Of a stretch of DNA of 64,000 bases, positions 1 to 7,188 are shown piece after piece. Position numbers and translations under genes: made by a program. The notes under the pieces were generated by a model that worked only from the letters and a program-made list of their open reading frames with translations, made no database searches and was not told the DNA's origin. Origin of the DNA: CAWIVH01 sp963839475 (GTDB lineage Bacteria > Acidobacteriota > UBA6911); the NCBI GenBank assembly GCA_963839475.1, contig CAWIVH010000012.1, positions 310,001-374,000 of the forward strand. The letters are read 5' to 3'. The number at the start of each line of letters is the position of its first letter. The stretch's first letter is position 1.

Positions 1-728
1 TCAATGGGCTGCCCACCTACACATTTACGGGTATCATCCCGACAACTGCCAAGGGCACTTATGCTGCCGCGGTGGAAGGACGCATCGTAACCCCGGTCAA
101 TCCGGGTCCTAATGGTTCGACCACGACCACCTACCAGGAATCCTGGCCGACCCCGGTGAAGTTCTTCACCGTGACCGACAAGACCGTGGTGGCACGACGC
201 ACCGTCGTCGACCTGGCGAAATGCAACAAGTGCCACGAGAAGCTGCAGTTGCACGGCAGCAACCGCAACACGATCGAATCGTGCGTAATGTGCCACAATC
301 CGGCGACCACCGACATCGCCCAGAGGACCTCAGGTGTCAACACGCCGGCCGAATCGGTCGATATGAAGTTAATGATCCACAAGATTCATACCGGCGAGGA
401 ACTGGCGTACGACTATACGGTTTACGGCTTTGGCAAGAACCCGATCAATTTCAACGAGGTTCTTTACCCCGGCGACCGGCGCAACTGCGCGGCCTGCCAC
501 GTCGGCACCAGCTACGTCGTTCCCCTGCCGTCGGTCGTAACGCCGACCACGACGCCGAGGGGCTTCTGGACTCCGACGCTTCCCACTGCGGCCGCTTGCC
601 TGGGCTGCCATGACTCACTCGAGGCGGCTGCCCACGCGTATGTCAACACCACCCCCGTAGGGGAGGCGTGTTCGGTTTGCCACAAGGAATCTGCAGATGC
701 AGGAGTAAGCAAAGCCCACTCTCGGTAA
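1..728 (+). CDS. OmcA/MtrC-family multiheme c-type cytochrome, C-terminal part (5' truncated by window edge)
   Basis: The reading frame is open from the first complete codon at position 3, so the gene starts outside the window. The visible part of about 241 residues carries five CxxCH heme-binding motifs (CNKCH, CVMCH, CAACH, CLGCH, CSVCH). Their spacing resembles the C-terminal pentaheme half of outer-membrane decaheme cytochromes of the OmcA/MtrC family. These are surface-exposed terminal reductases that pass electrons to extracellular metals or other acceptors. The stop lies 9 bp before a DmsE-type decaheme gene, followed by an MtrB-type porin, which is the expected partner set of a porin-cytochrome conduit. 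Family assignment is firm. Total heme number and any lipoprotein signal cannot be seen because the N-terminus is missing. Confidence 0.85.
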   Translation, partial: NGLPTYTFTGIIPTTAKGTYAAAVEGRIVTPVNPGPNGSTTTTYQESWPTPVKFFTVTDKTVVARRTVVDLAKCNKCHEKLQLHGSNRNTIESCVMCHNPATTDIAQRTSGVNTPAESVDMKLMIHKIHTGEELAYDYTVYGFGKNPINFNEVLYPGDRRNCAACHVGTSYVVPLPSVVTPTTTPRGFWTPTLPTAAACLGCHDSLEAAAHAYVNTTPVGEACSVCHKESADAGVSKAHSR

Positions 729-737
729 GAGGACATT

Positions 738-1679
738 ATGACACTTTTGCGGGTAGTCAAAATGCTCCTCCTGCCTTGCGCAGCAATCATTCTGGCGGGA
801 ATTCTGGCCGGGGGCCCTCACGGGCTCCAGGCTCAGAATTCCCCCCAGAAGCCTGCCGCAGCAGCCAAGCCCGGGAGCATTAACAATGAAGATTGCGCCG
901 CGTGCCACGACGATGTCGTCAAGGCCTTCGACAAAAATCCGCATGCGATTCTCGAGAAGAGCCCGAAATACGGGCTCAAGAATTCATGCGAATCCTGTCA
1001 CGGCCCCGGCGAAGATCACGCCTCCAACAGCGGTGAGAAAAGCAAGATTATCGGCTTCAAAGGCACGGCGAAAAAGGAATACAACAAGCAGTGCCTGGCC
1101 TGCCACAGCAAAGATCACGAGGTTCCCGGCTTCGGCGGCAGCATGCATTCCAAGAGTGCTCTGAACTGCGTTGACTGCCACGGGATTCATAAATCTGTTC
1201 ATTCCACCCGGTTGCTCAAGTCGAAGCCTACCGATCTCTGTTTGAGTTGCCATATCAGTCAGCGCACCGATTTCTCCAAGCCTTTCCATCACAGGGTGAA
1301 GGAGACCTCGATGAGCTGCATTGACTGCCACCAGCCCCACAGCGGCATCGACCGGCGTCAAACCAGAACGAAATTCCCCGGCGAATCGGCATGCGCTCGC
1401 TGCCATTTCGAAAAGGAAGGGCCGTTCGTGTTTGAGCATGCCAGCATGAGAATCAGGGACTGCATGGCCTGCCACGAGCCGCACGGATCGAACAATGCCA
1501 AGATGCTGGTGCGCACCACGGTGCGTTCGCTGTGCCTCGAGTGCCATTCGTATTCCAGGAACGGTCTGAGTTCGCAGCCGCCGTCGTTCCACGACGTCCG
1601 CCTGCCTCGGTACCAGAACTGTACCACCTGTCATACGAAGATCCACGGATCCAATTCCAGTCCGTTATTCCTAAGATAG
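738..1679 (+). CDS. DmsE-family decaheme c-type cytochrome (periplasmic/outer-membrane electron carrier)
   Basis: This 313-residue protein has a hydrophobic signal peptide over residues ~5-30 and then exactly ten CxxCH motifs (CAACH, CESCH, CLACH, CVDCH, CLSCH, CIDCH, CARCH, CMACH, CLECH, CTTCH). That count and length fit the DmsE/MtrA decaheme family, which is inserted into the MtrB porin and carries electrons across the outer membrane. A GAGGA Shine-Dalgarno precedes the ATG. It sits between an OmcA/MtrC-type cytochrome (9 bp upstream) and an MtrB-type barrel (22 bp downstream), so the three are almost certainly one transcript. Whether the natural acceptor is a metal, DMSO-like compound or electrode cannot be read from the sequence. 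Confidence 0.92.
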   Translation: MTLLRVVKMLLLPCAAIILAGILAGGPHGLQAQNSPQKPAAAAKPGSINNEDCAACHDDVVKAFDKNPHAILEKSPKYGLKNSCESCHGPGEDHASNSGEKSKIIGFKGTAKKEYNKQCLACHSKDHEVPGFGGSMHSKSALNCVDCHGIHKSVHSTRLLKSKPTDLCLSCHISQRTDFSKPFHHRVKETSMSCIDCHQPHSGIDRRQTRTKFPGESACARCHFEKEGPFVFEHASMRIRDCMACHEPHGSNNAKMLVRTTVRSLCLECHSYSRNGLSSQPPSFHDVRLPRYQNCTTCHTKIHGSNSSPLFLR

Positions 1680-1701
1680 GTCAGAGGCAGGAGCTAATGT
1701 C

Positions 1702-3759
1702 ATGATAATAAATCGCTGTATTCATAATTCCGCCCGCATATGGACGGCGCTTCCCGGTCTGGCAATGCTTGCGCTGATCCTGGCAGCGGGTCTGACGCCC
1801 CCGCTGGCCGCGCAAGAGGCAAAAAAGGACGATGCCAAACCTGCCGCAGCCGCCCCGTCCGCCGAAGGCTTCAAGGTAGGTGTCTATGATGGACACGCCG
1901 AGTTCGAAGTCGGATACCGGGCGCTGGACAGGATGTCCGGGAGAGAAGACGTCTACCGCAGCATGGTCAACCTGCGCGAGGGCGCCCAGTTGTTCCGGTC
2001 CAACATTTCGCTGCGCTCGCCTTACGGCACCGGCAAGCTGTTTGACCATTTTGACCTGTCCATGGACAACTGGGGCTTCGATCCCTACAACAACATGCGG
2101 CTTAATTTCGGTAAGTCCGACAAATATGAAGTTCGGGCTGAATACCGGAAAATGAACTATTACAATTATCTGCCCACCTGGGCTAATCCTTTGTTGGCAA
2201 AAGGAAATACCCTCAGTCAGCATGGGCTCGATGTCAACTATCACACCACGGACATCCAGTTCAAGCTGTTCCCGAGCAGCCGGTTCCGCCCCTTTGTCGC
2301 ATTCTCGCACCAGATCAGCGATGGCCCGGGGTTTACCACGACATCCACGGTCGGGAATGAGTTCATGCTCAACTCCCGCTGGCACTATAAGGCCGACGAT
2401 ATCCGCGGCGGCGTCGAAATGGTCTTCCCTCGGATGGCCATGACCATCGAGCAGGGCTACCGTTTCATCAAGAACGATTCCGAGGCGACCGATGCCCTGA
2501 ATTCTTCTCAGGGGAACTGGACGCCTCCGTATCTCGGGCAGACCATCACCCAAACATCGTTGGATCGTTCCTATCACGACCGGACGACCCTTCCGGTCAC
2601 CCGGCTCGCGGCGAAATTTTCCCCGATCGATTCGCTGCGGATAACCGGGCGATACATTTATTCCATGTCCGACCTGGATTCCTCCATGAGTGAAATCCGG
2701 ACCGGCAACTTCATCACCCTGCAGGAGCGTTTGTTCTATCAGTCGGCGGCCGATTCGATCACCGCCAATGCCAAACGGCCGAATCACAATGCGGCATTCA
2801 CCGCGGAGTATTCCCCGTTCTCGCGGCTCACGATCATCGACCAGTTCGATTCCCGGAACAATCACGTCTCCGGGTCGGCGCTGCTTTCATCGACCTATTT
2901 CAACGTGAAGCCGCTGAGCGGCGAGCCGCAAAAGCAGTATGACGCCAAGTTCAGCGACCTTCTCGCTTCCTACCTGGCTTTCGATCAGACACGGAACCAG
3001 GCCGAGGCCCAGTTTGACCTCGGATATAGTTTCATGCTTCGCGGCGGCTATCGTTACACCTCAACCGAAGCCCACCTCGAGAGCACAGAGAACAATTCGA
3101 CCGACTCCGATAGCGCCAAAGTCACGCAGCACACCGGGATTTTCGGGATGGCTTTTCGTCCGAACCGTCGGATCCATTTAGGCGCCGACTATGAGGTGAA
3201 CTCAACCACGGGCCTTCTCACCCGGACCGACCTGGTCGACTACAGCCAAATCAAGTTCCATTGGGAAATTGAACCGATGAAAAGCCTGAGCGTCAGCGGC
3301 CATGTCGGATTGATCACCAATGGCAACCGGTTGCCCGACATCGATCTAAAAGCGCATAACCGCAGCTACAGCGTCGCCGTGAATTACGAGCTGAACGAGC
3401 GCTTCAGCCTGAATGCGGACTACACCTATTCGGATATCTTTTCCGATATGTCGATCATCCTCCCGCAGTTCCTGGACCCCGCCCGTTCCGTCTTTGACGA
3501 GCGTGGTTCCAGCACGGGCGGTGGCGTTTTGATCGATTTTTACAAGGGATTGAAGGGAGAAGGCGGCCTGCGCGCGATCACCAACGCCGGCGATTTCTCT
3601 TTCCATTACTGGCAGCCTTATGCCGGCCTGACCGTTCCCCTGAGCAACGGTTTTGCGCTGAAAACCTATTTTCATGAATATAACTATCACGAAAAAGGCT
3701 CGGATCTCATGAGCCATCGGACCCGCATGTTCACGGTTTCGCTGGCATACGCTCGCTGA
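1702..3759 (+). CDS. MtrB/PioB-family decaheme-associated outer membrane beta-barrel protein
   Basis: The 685-residue product has an N-terminal signal peptide (cleavage probably after PLAAQ, near residue 38) and an Ala/Lys-rich linker. A long series of amphipathic, aromatic-rich strands follows, ending in a terminal FTVSLAYAR strand typical of outer-membrane barrels. Length and position after a DmsE-type decaheme cytochrome match MtrB/PioB, the porin sheath that holds the decaheme wire. The mature part contains no cysteine at all, so the N-terminal CxxC pair of Shewanella MtrB is absent. The chosen ATG has CAGGAG about 10 nt upstream; an ATG five bases earlier reads straight into a stop. A perfect terminator follows the stop. 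Confidence 0.88.
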   Translation: MIINRCIHNSARIWTALPGLAMLALILAAGLTPPLAAQEAKKDDAKPAAAAPSAEGFKVGVYDGHAEFEVGYRALDRMSGREDVYRSMVNLREGAQLFRSNISLRSPYGTGKLFDHFDLSMDNWGFDPYNNMRLNFGKSDKYEVRAEYRKMNYYNYLPTWANPLLAKGNTLSQHGLDVNYHTTDIQFKLFPSSRFRPFVAFSHQISDGPGFTTTSTVGNEFMLNSRWHYKADDIRGGVEMVFPRMAMTIEQGYRFIKNDSEATDALNSSQGNWTPPYLGQTITQTSLDRSYHDRTTLPVTRLAAKFSPIDSLRITGRYIYSMSDLDSSMSEIRTGNFITLQERLFYQSAADSITANAKRPNHNAAFTAEYSPFSRLTIIDQFDSRNNHVSGSALLSSTYFNVKPLSGEPQKQYDAKFSDLLASYLAFDQTRNQAEAQFDLGYSFMLRGGYRYTSTEAHLESTENNSTDSDSAKVTQHTGIFGMAFRPNRRIHLGADYEVNSTTGLLTRTDLVDYSQIKFHWEIEPMKSLSVSGHVGLITNGNRLPDIDLKAHNRSYSVAVNYELNERFSLNADYTYSDIFSDMSIILPQFLDPARSVFDERGSSTGGGVLIDFYKGLKGEGGLRAITNAGDFSFHYWQPYAGLTVPLSNGFALKTYFHEYNYHEKGSDLMSHRTRMFTVSLAYAR

Positions 3760-3783
3760 TCAGAGAGGATGAACCCATTCTTC

Positions 3784-3814
3784 AGGGCGCTCGGGCAACT
3801 GAGCGCCCTTTTTA
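3784..3814 (+). terminator. Intrinsic terminator of the multiheme cytochrome operon
   Basis: A perfect 9-bp stem (AGGGCGCTC / GAGCGCCCT) with an 8-nt loop is followed directly by TTTTT. It lies 25 bp after the porin stop codon and just before the convergent end of the next gene. Confidence 0.9.
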
Positions 3815-3828
3815 TTTTCCGTCGATTT

Positions 3829-5730
3829 TCACACTTCCCATTCCAGGCAGACGACTTCATAGGGAGAAAGCGACAAATCCATCGGTGAGGAGCCGCTGTG
3901 GATCTCTTCTCCCGGTTGCCGGAGGAAGGACTCCGGCTCAGCCATGGCCTTCTGCAGCCCGGATTCATGGAGACGCTTGAGACGGATTTTCCCGGGCAAA
4001 TCGTGGATCCGCACCGCCCTTTCAGCGTTTCTCAGATTGAATACCAGCAAATGCCGGCGACACCCGGCACGGATTCCGAGGCAGTCGACCGATTCTGGGC
4101 AGGTCGATCGGAAAGGCATCGTGAGACCGCCTGAAAAGGCGCCCAACCAGGCCAGAACAAAGTAGACCGGATAAACTGTTCCCGGAGGTGATAGAAACCG
4201 GTCCGGGAGCAAGGACCCCCTCGCCGTGTCCATCACCCCGAGCCACCCCGTGGTCTCATAGAAGGTAAGGCTTCCAGCTCCGCCTTCAGTCAGGCTCCGG
4301 ATGCTCCCGGCAGTCCATGCTGCTGCAAAAAGCGACGACTGGCGCGGATCGACTTGAATGGGGAGCCGACCTTCCCCGGGAGCTTCCTGAACAGCCAGGT
4401 TGGGATTGAATCGGGGTCTAAGGGTGATCGGAGTGACCGCAATCGGAACGCCGCCGCTGAAGCTGCAGGCGGTTTCAAGCATATCCTGCTGCCCGTCGAA
4501 CGTTTGCACCAGGGAATCATTATCAAAAGCATGAACCTGGGGATTGAGCGAGAAACAGACCCATTCTGCCACCCCGGTTTCAGGGCGACTTCGATTGAGA
4601 TCCGCGAAATAATTAAAAGCCCCTCCCCCAATCGGTATCCCTGGATCGTAGGCTGACAGTATGCGGCGGGCCAGGGAAAGGATAGCTCCAGAAGTTGTTT
4701 TCTTTCCGACGCGGAAAACCAGCCACCGGCAGATCGGCGGGCGGACTTCCTGAACAAACTCCGCAAGCCGGCCCAATTCCACCTCAGCCTTCCCGGAGAG
4801 ACTCACGGCTGCTTCCAAGGAAACCTCGAGGCGCCGCGCCTCACGGCAGGCGCGGACCAGGTTCTCCCGCCAATCCGGCTCGGCCAGAACCAGGTCAACG
4901 CGGAGATGCGAGAGTTTCAGAGACTTTAGACGAGCTATTTCCGTTTCCCCGGGCGGCTGCCTGTGGCTCGCAATACCCAGGCCGATGTGCGGGATAGGAA
5001 CAGATTTATCCCCGATGAGACGGATTGCAGGCAGTTTTCCCGCCGCATCCCCGTATATGAAATCTCCCCGATACAGCACCGTCACGGATTGGCGCAGGCT
5101 TTCGCCCTCGAGCATCGCGCGCGGGAGAGGCGGACTCAAAGGTGGACAGTAGGTCTTGAACGACCCGTCACTCCAGTTGCGCTGGTCCTCGGTTTCGAAC
5201 ACCTCTCCTTCAAAACGGACCTCCACACTCCCTCCCCCCGGGATATCGTGACGGATCGCCCGGACGTCCTGGAAGGGTTGGTGAGGGGATATCAGCTCCG
5301 GAAAACGCGCTTCTTCCAATGAACCATCCACATGCTCGATACGGCAACTTCGCCCTCTCCAGGTGCGCGAAGAATGGAGCAGACAAATTCCCGCCCGGTT
5401 GAGCCGAAAGGCGCACCCGGCCCGGCCCGTCACGGTGAAATCAATTCTCCCGTCCGATCGGCCCTCGAGCTTTACGTGGCGCCGGAACTCAATTTCCTCC
5501 ATCCGGTCTTCTGCGTCATACTCGATCAAAAATGAATCCGGGCCCCGATTCACCCGGAATTCACCCATGCGGGCCGGAACTGTGCGCCAGTAGGGATCCC
5601 GAATGGCAAAATAGATTCTTTGCAGGACCTCCGTCGAACCCAATTTGACGGAGCGCAGATCGCCGTTGTCAAATCGGAGCTCGAACGGCCCGGCTCGCAG
5701 CTGCATTTTGCCTGGTCGGTTATCCACCAT
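3829..5730 (-). CDS. D-apionate lactonase-like protein (ApnL-type three-domain protein)
   Basis: This 633-residue protein has no signal peptide. Its N-terminal third (roughly 1-220) looks like a beta-sandwich with segments such as RHDIPGGGSVEVRFEGEVFE and EDQRNWSDGSFKTYC. A middle region follows that could form a TIM barrel (IPHIGLGIASHRQPP, AEWVCFSLNPQVHAFDN), then a short C-terminal beta region. From memory this arrangement and the EDQRNW-SFKTYC block resemble D-apionate lactonases of apiose catabolism. No other apionate genes (decarboxylases, ApnO) are nearby, so the substrate is uncertain. It diverges from the DUF6165-like gene and converges with the porin operon. An unrelated sugar-lactone hydrolase or GH-like protein remains possible. 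Confidence 0.5.
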   Translation of the reverse strand: MVDNRPGKMQLRAGPFELRFDNGDLRSVKLGSTEVLQRIYFAIRDPYWRTVPARMGEFRVNRGPDSFLIEYDAEDRMEEIEFRRHVKLEGRSDGRIDFTVTGRAGCAFRLNRAGICLLHSSRTWRGRSCRIEHVDGSLEEARFPELISPHQPFQDVRAIRHDIPGGGSVEVRFEGEVFETEDQRNWSDGSFKTYCPPLSPPLPRAMLEGESLRQSVTVLYRGDFIYGDAAGKLPAIRLIGDKSVPIPHIGLGIASHRQPPGETEIARLKSLKLSHLRVDLVLAEPDWRENLVRACREARRLEVSLEAAVSLSGKAEVELGRLAEFVQEVRPPICRWLVFRVGKKTTSGAILSLARRILSAYDPGIPIGGGAFNYFADLNRSRPETGVAEWVCFSLNPQVHAFDNDSLVQTFDGQQDMLETACSFSGGVPIAVTPITLRPRFNPNLAVQEAPGEGRLPIQVDPRQSSLFAAAWTAGSIRSLTEGGAGSLTFYETTGWLGVMDTARGSLLPDRFLSPPGTVYPVYFVLAWLGAFSGGLTMPFRSTCPESVDCLGIRAGCRRHLLVFNLRNAERAVRIHDLPGKIRLKRLHESGLQKAMAEPESFLRQPGEEIHSGSSPMDLSLSPYEVVCLEWEV

Positions 5731-5889
5731 ACGTCATCGTTCCTTTTGTCGCGCAATGAACCACTCGTTCACTCAACCGGTTCCCTCAAGTCTACCCCAT
5801 GCCAGGGATAAATCCACCTCCCGAAAACCTCGGCTTCACTCCCCGGAATATGATTTAATGAGGTCTCATCGTAGGGAGTCAATTCACGC

Positions 5890-6291
5890 ATGACGATTAA
5901 GGCTGAAGTATCGATTGGGGAATTCCTCGACAAAATGACCATTCTGGAAATCAAATGTGCCCGCATCCGGGATGAAGCTAAACTGGCAAATGTCCGCAAG
6001 GAACTCGACGTGCTGAGGGCGACATGGAGCGGTTCTCCCTACGCGGTAGCGGACACCCAAAAAGATTATGCCGAGCTGAAGGCGGTCAATGAGGAACTCT
6101 GGCTGATCGAGGACCGGATTCGACAAAAAGAATCATCCGGTAGCTTTGACGAGGAGTTCATTGACCTGGCGCGCTCCGTCTATCACTGCAACGACAAACG
6201 TTCGGCCATCAAAAAAAGAATTAATCTGCAGCTTGAGTCCGGCCTTGTGGAAGAAAAGTTCTATCCCGGATATTCTCCCCGGGAGCCCTAA
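5890..6291 (+). CDS. DUF6165-like small cytoplasmic protein
   Basis: The 133-residue protein lacks a signal peptide or membrane segment. It begins with a helix bearing EVSIGEFLDKMTILEIK and then has a charged, probably coiled-coil helical body. It ends with a conserved-looking tail including DLARSVYHCNDKRSAIKKRI and LVEEKFYPGY. I recognise this pattern as the DUF6165 family, whose function is unknown; members are often found near or fused to TPR or surface-polysaccharide genes, which is not the case here. The start ATG follows a GGGAGTC stretch. Immediately after its stop comes the first copy of the structured repeat, whose hairpin could serve as its terminator. Confidence 0.65.
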   Translation: MTIKAEVSIGEFLDKMTILEIKCARIRDEAKLANVRKELDVLRATWSGSPYAVADTQKDYAELKAVNEELWLIEDRIRQKESSGSFDEEFIDLARSVYHCNDKRSAIKKRINLQLESGLVEEKFYPGYSPREP

Positions 6292-6295
6292 AACA

Positions 6296-6395
6296 CCAGC
6301 GCCCTTCTCCTGGGAAGAAGAAGGGCGCCGCTCGGGTGTAGGTGGGTATTAGGGTGGAAAGGAGGTTTCTATGTCGGAACGATTCTCCTTTTCTG
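6296..6395 (+). repeat. Structured intergenic repeat, copy 1 (hairpin + conserved core + sequestered Shine-Dalgarno)
   Basis: A 10-bp perfect hairpin (GCGCCCTTCT at 6299-6308 with AGAAGGGCGC at 6319-6328) is followed by a core of about 36 nt (6329-6365) running into a perfect AAAGGAGG and an ATG. AAAGGAG (6358-6364) is complementary to CTCCTTT (6385-6391) inside the micro-ORF, giving a second hairpin that would hide the ribosome-binding site. Copy 2 at 6818-6920 keeps the core identical and keeps the first stem paired despite a different stem sequence, which supports an RNA-level structure. Confidence 0.75.
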
Positions 6396-6421
6396 CTATT
6401 TTCTACTCTATCCACCTCTAA
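6371..6421 (+). CDS. Micro-ORF of 16 codons in structured repeat copy 1 (begins MSERFSF)
   Basis: An ATG lies 6 nt after a perfect AAAGGAGG and opens a 16-codon frame starting MSERFSF and ending with TAA. The first seven residues match those of the micro-ORF in copy 2 except residue 2. After the CTCCTTT segment the two peptides diverge, so conservation could reflect the RNA hairpin rather than the peptide. It may be a leader peptide, a translated small protein, or an accident of a Shine-Dalgarno-like RNA motif. There is no candidate downstream gene within 700 bp on this strand. Confidence 0.35.
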   Translation: MSERFSFSAIFYSIHL

Positions 6422-6817
6422 TTAGGCAATTAGTGGACCAAGAACTCTGCATTTGCGTTTTCAGCCTTATAAAAACTTGAAATTAAATAAGTAACGATTT
6501 CAGGCGCTCGCGCTGTATTCGAAAACGAGGCCTTTTTTTGCGGGTATAATCACCCATTTATAGAGTTTTTTGACCCATTGTGCTCCTTTGGTAGCCATAG
6601 GCATGGCCTGGTCAAGCCCCATGAACAGCGCCGGGAATCCGGTTGGGGCAACCCGTCAAACTCAGGGTCCGGATCGAGGACGGTTCCGTGCATTCGGGAA
6701 TCGCATCCTCGGGTAGACCCAGGTTCATCCTGCCGGTTGAAAAACTCCATTTGGGGTTGGGGCCGTGGTCTGCGGCAACCACTTGAGAAAGGATTCGCCC
6801 GATTCAGCATCTCCAAA
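6422..6817. other. Gene-free spacer between the two structured repeats
   Basis: No convincing coding sequence is visible here. The first ~150 bp are AT-rich, unlike the rest of the window, and include a TATAAT at 6545-6550 without an obvious -35 partner at the right distance. The remaining ~230 bp return to high GC; open frames exist on both strands but have no recognisable features or good ribosome-binding sites. Confidence 0.5.
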
Positions 6818-6920
6818 AAATCAGCGCCCTTTCTCTGGGATTTGAGAAAGGGCGCCGCTCGGGTGTAGGTGGGTATTAGGGTGGAAAGGAGGATATGTTG
6901 GAACGATTCTCCTTTACTCT
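6818..6920 (+). repeat. Structured intergenic repeat, copy 2
   Basis: A 12-bp perfect hairpin (GCGCCCTTTCTC at 6824-6835 with GAGAAAGGGCGC at 6844-6855, TGGGA in the loop as in copy 1) precedes the same core up to AAAGGAGG. Again AAAGGAG (6885-6891) can pair with CTCCTTT (6909-6915) within the start of the micro-ORF. The stem differs from copy 1 by changes on both arms that keep pairing. The copies are ~525 bp apart in the same orientation. Confidence 0.75.
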
Positions 6921-6936
6921 AACTGCATCTTACTGA
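6895..6936 (+). CDS. Micro-ORF of 13 codons in structured repeat copy 2 (begins MLERFSF)
   Basis: The ATG is 3 nt after a perfect GGAAAGGAGG and the frame runs 13 codons to TGA. The N-terminal MxERFSF is shared with the micro-ORF of copy 1; the rest is not. No function can be assigned. Confidence 0.35.
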   Translation: MLERFSFTLTASY

Positions 6937-7188
6937 AGCAACTGTTATGCCAAAAAAGCAATTAAAAATCAGAAAAGCCCTTTTACATTTGTTCACAGAC
7001 GTTTATGGGGTTAACAGCCGGCTGTCGATAGGAATTGCGGCCATAATAGTGGGTGAATAGCTCCAGATAAAGTGAGCTTTAGCCCATTCGACCACCTTCA
7101 GGCTACAGAGGTGGTTGGGCGTATTCGCTCAGTGGGTGATATACCCCTGGATTGCAGCGGACGGATATGATAGTTCTATGACCAAAGG
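6937..7188. other. Upstream region of the sensor kinase gene with an imperfect hairpin
   Basis: There is no gene. A hairpin can form from ACCACCT and AGGTGGT (about 7090-7116), flanked by GCCCA and TGGGC, so it may be extended with a bulge. It could be a regulatory leader or a weak terminator for the repeat region. I could not identify a convincing promoter. Confidence 0.4.

Noticed and set aside
6550..6868. Open frames of 88 and 96 codons on opposite strands between the two structured repeats
   Set aside because: No ribosome-binding site, no recognisable motif, and the plus-strand one runs through the conserved hairpin of repeat copy 2.
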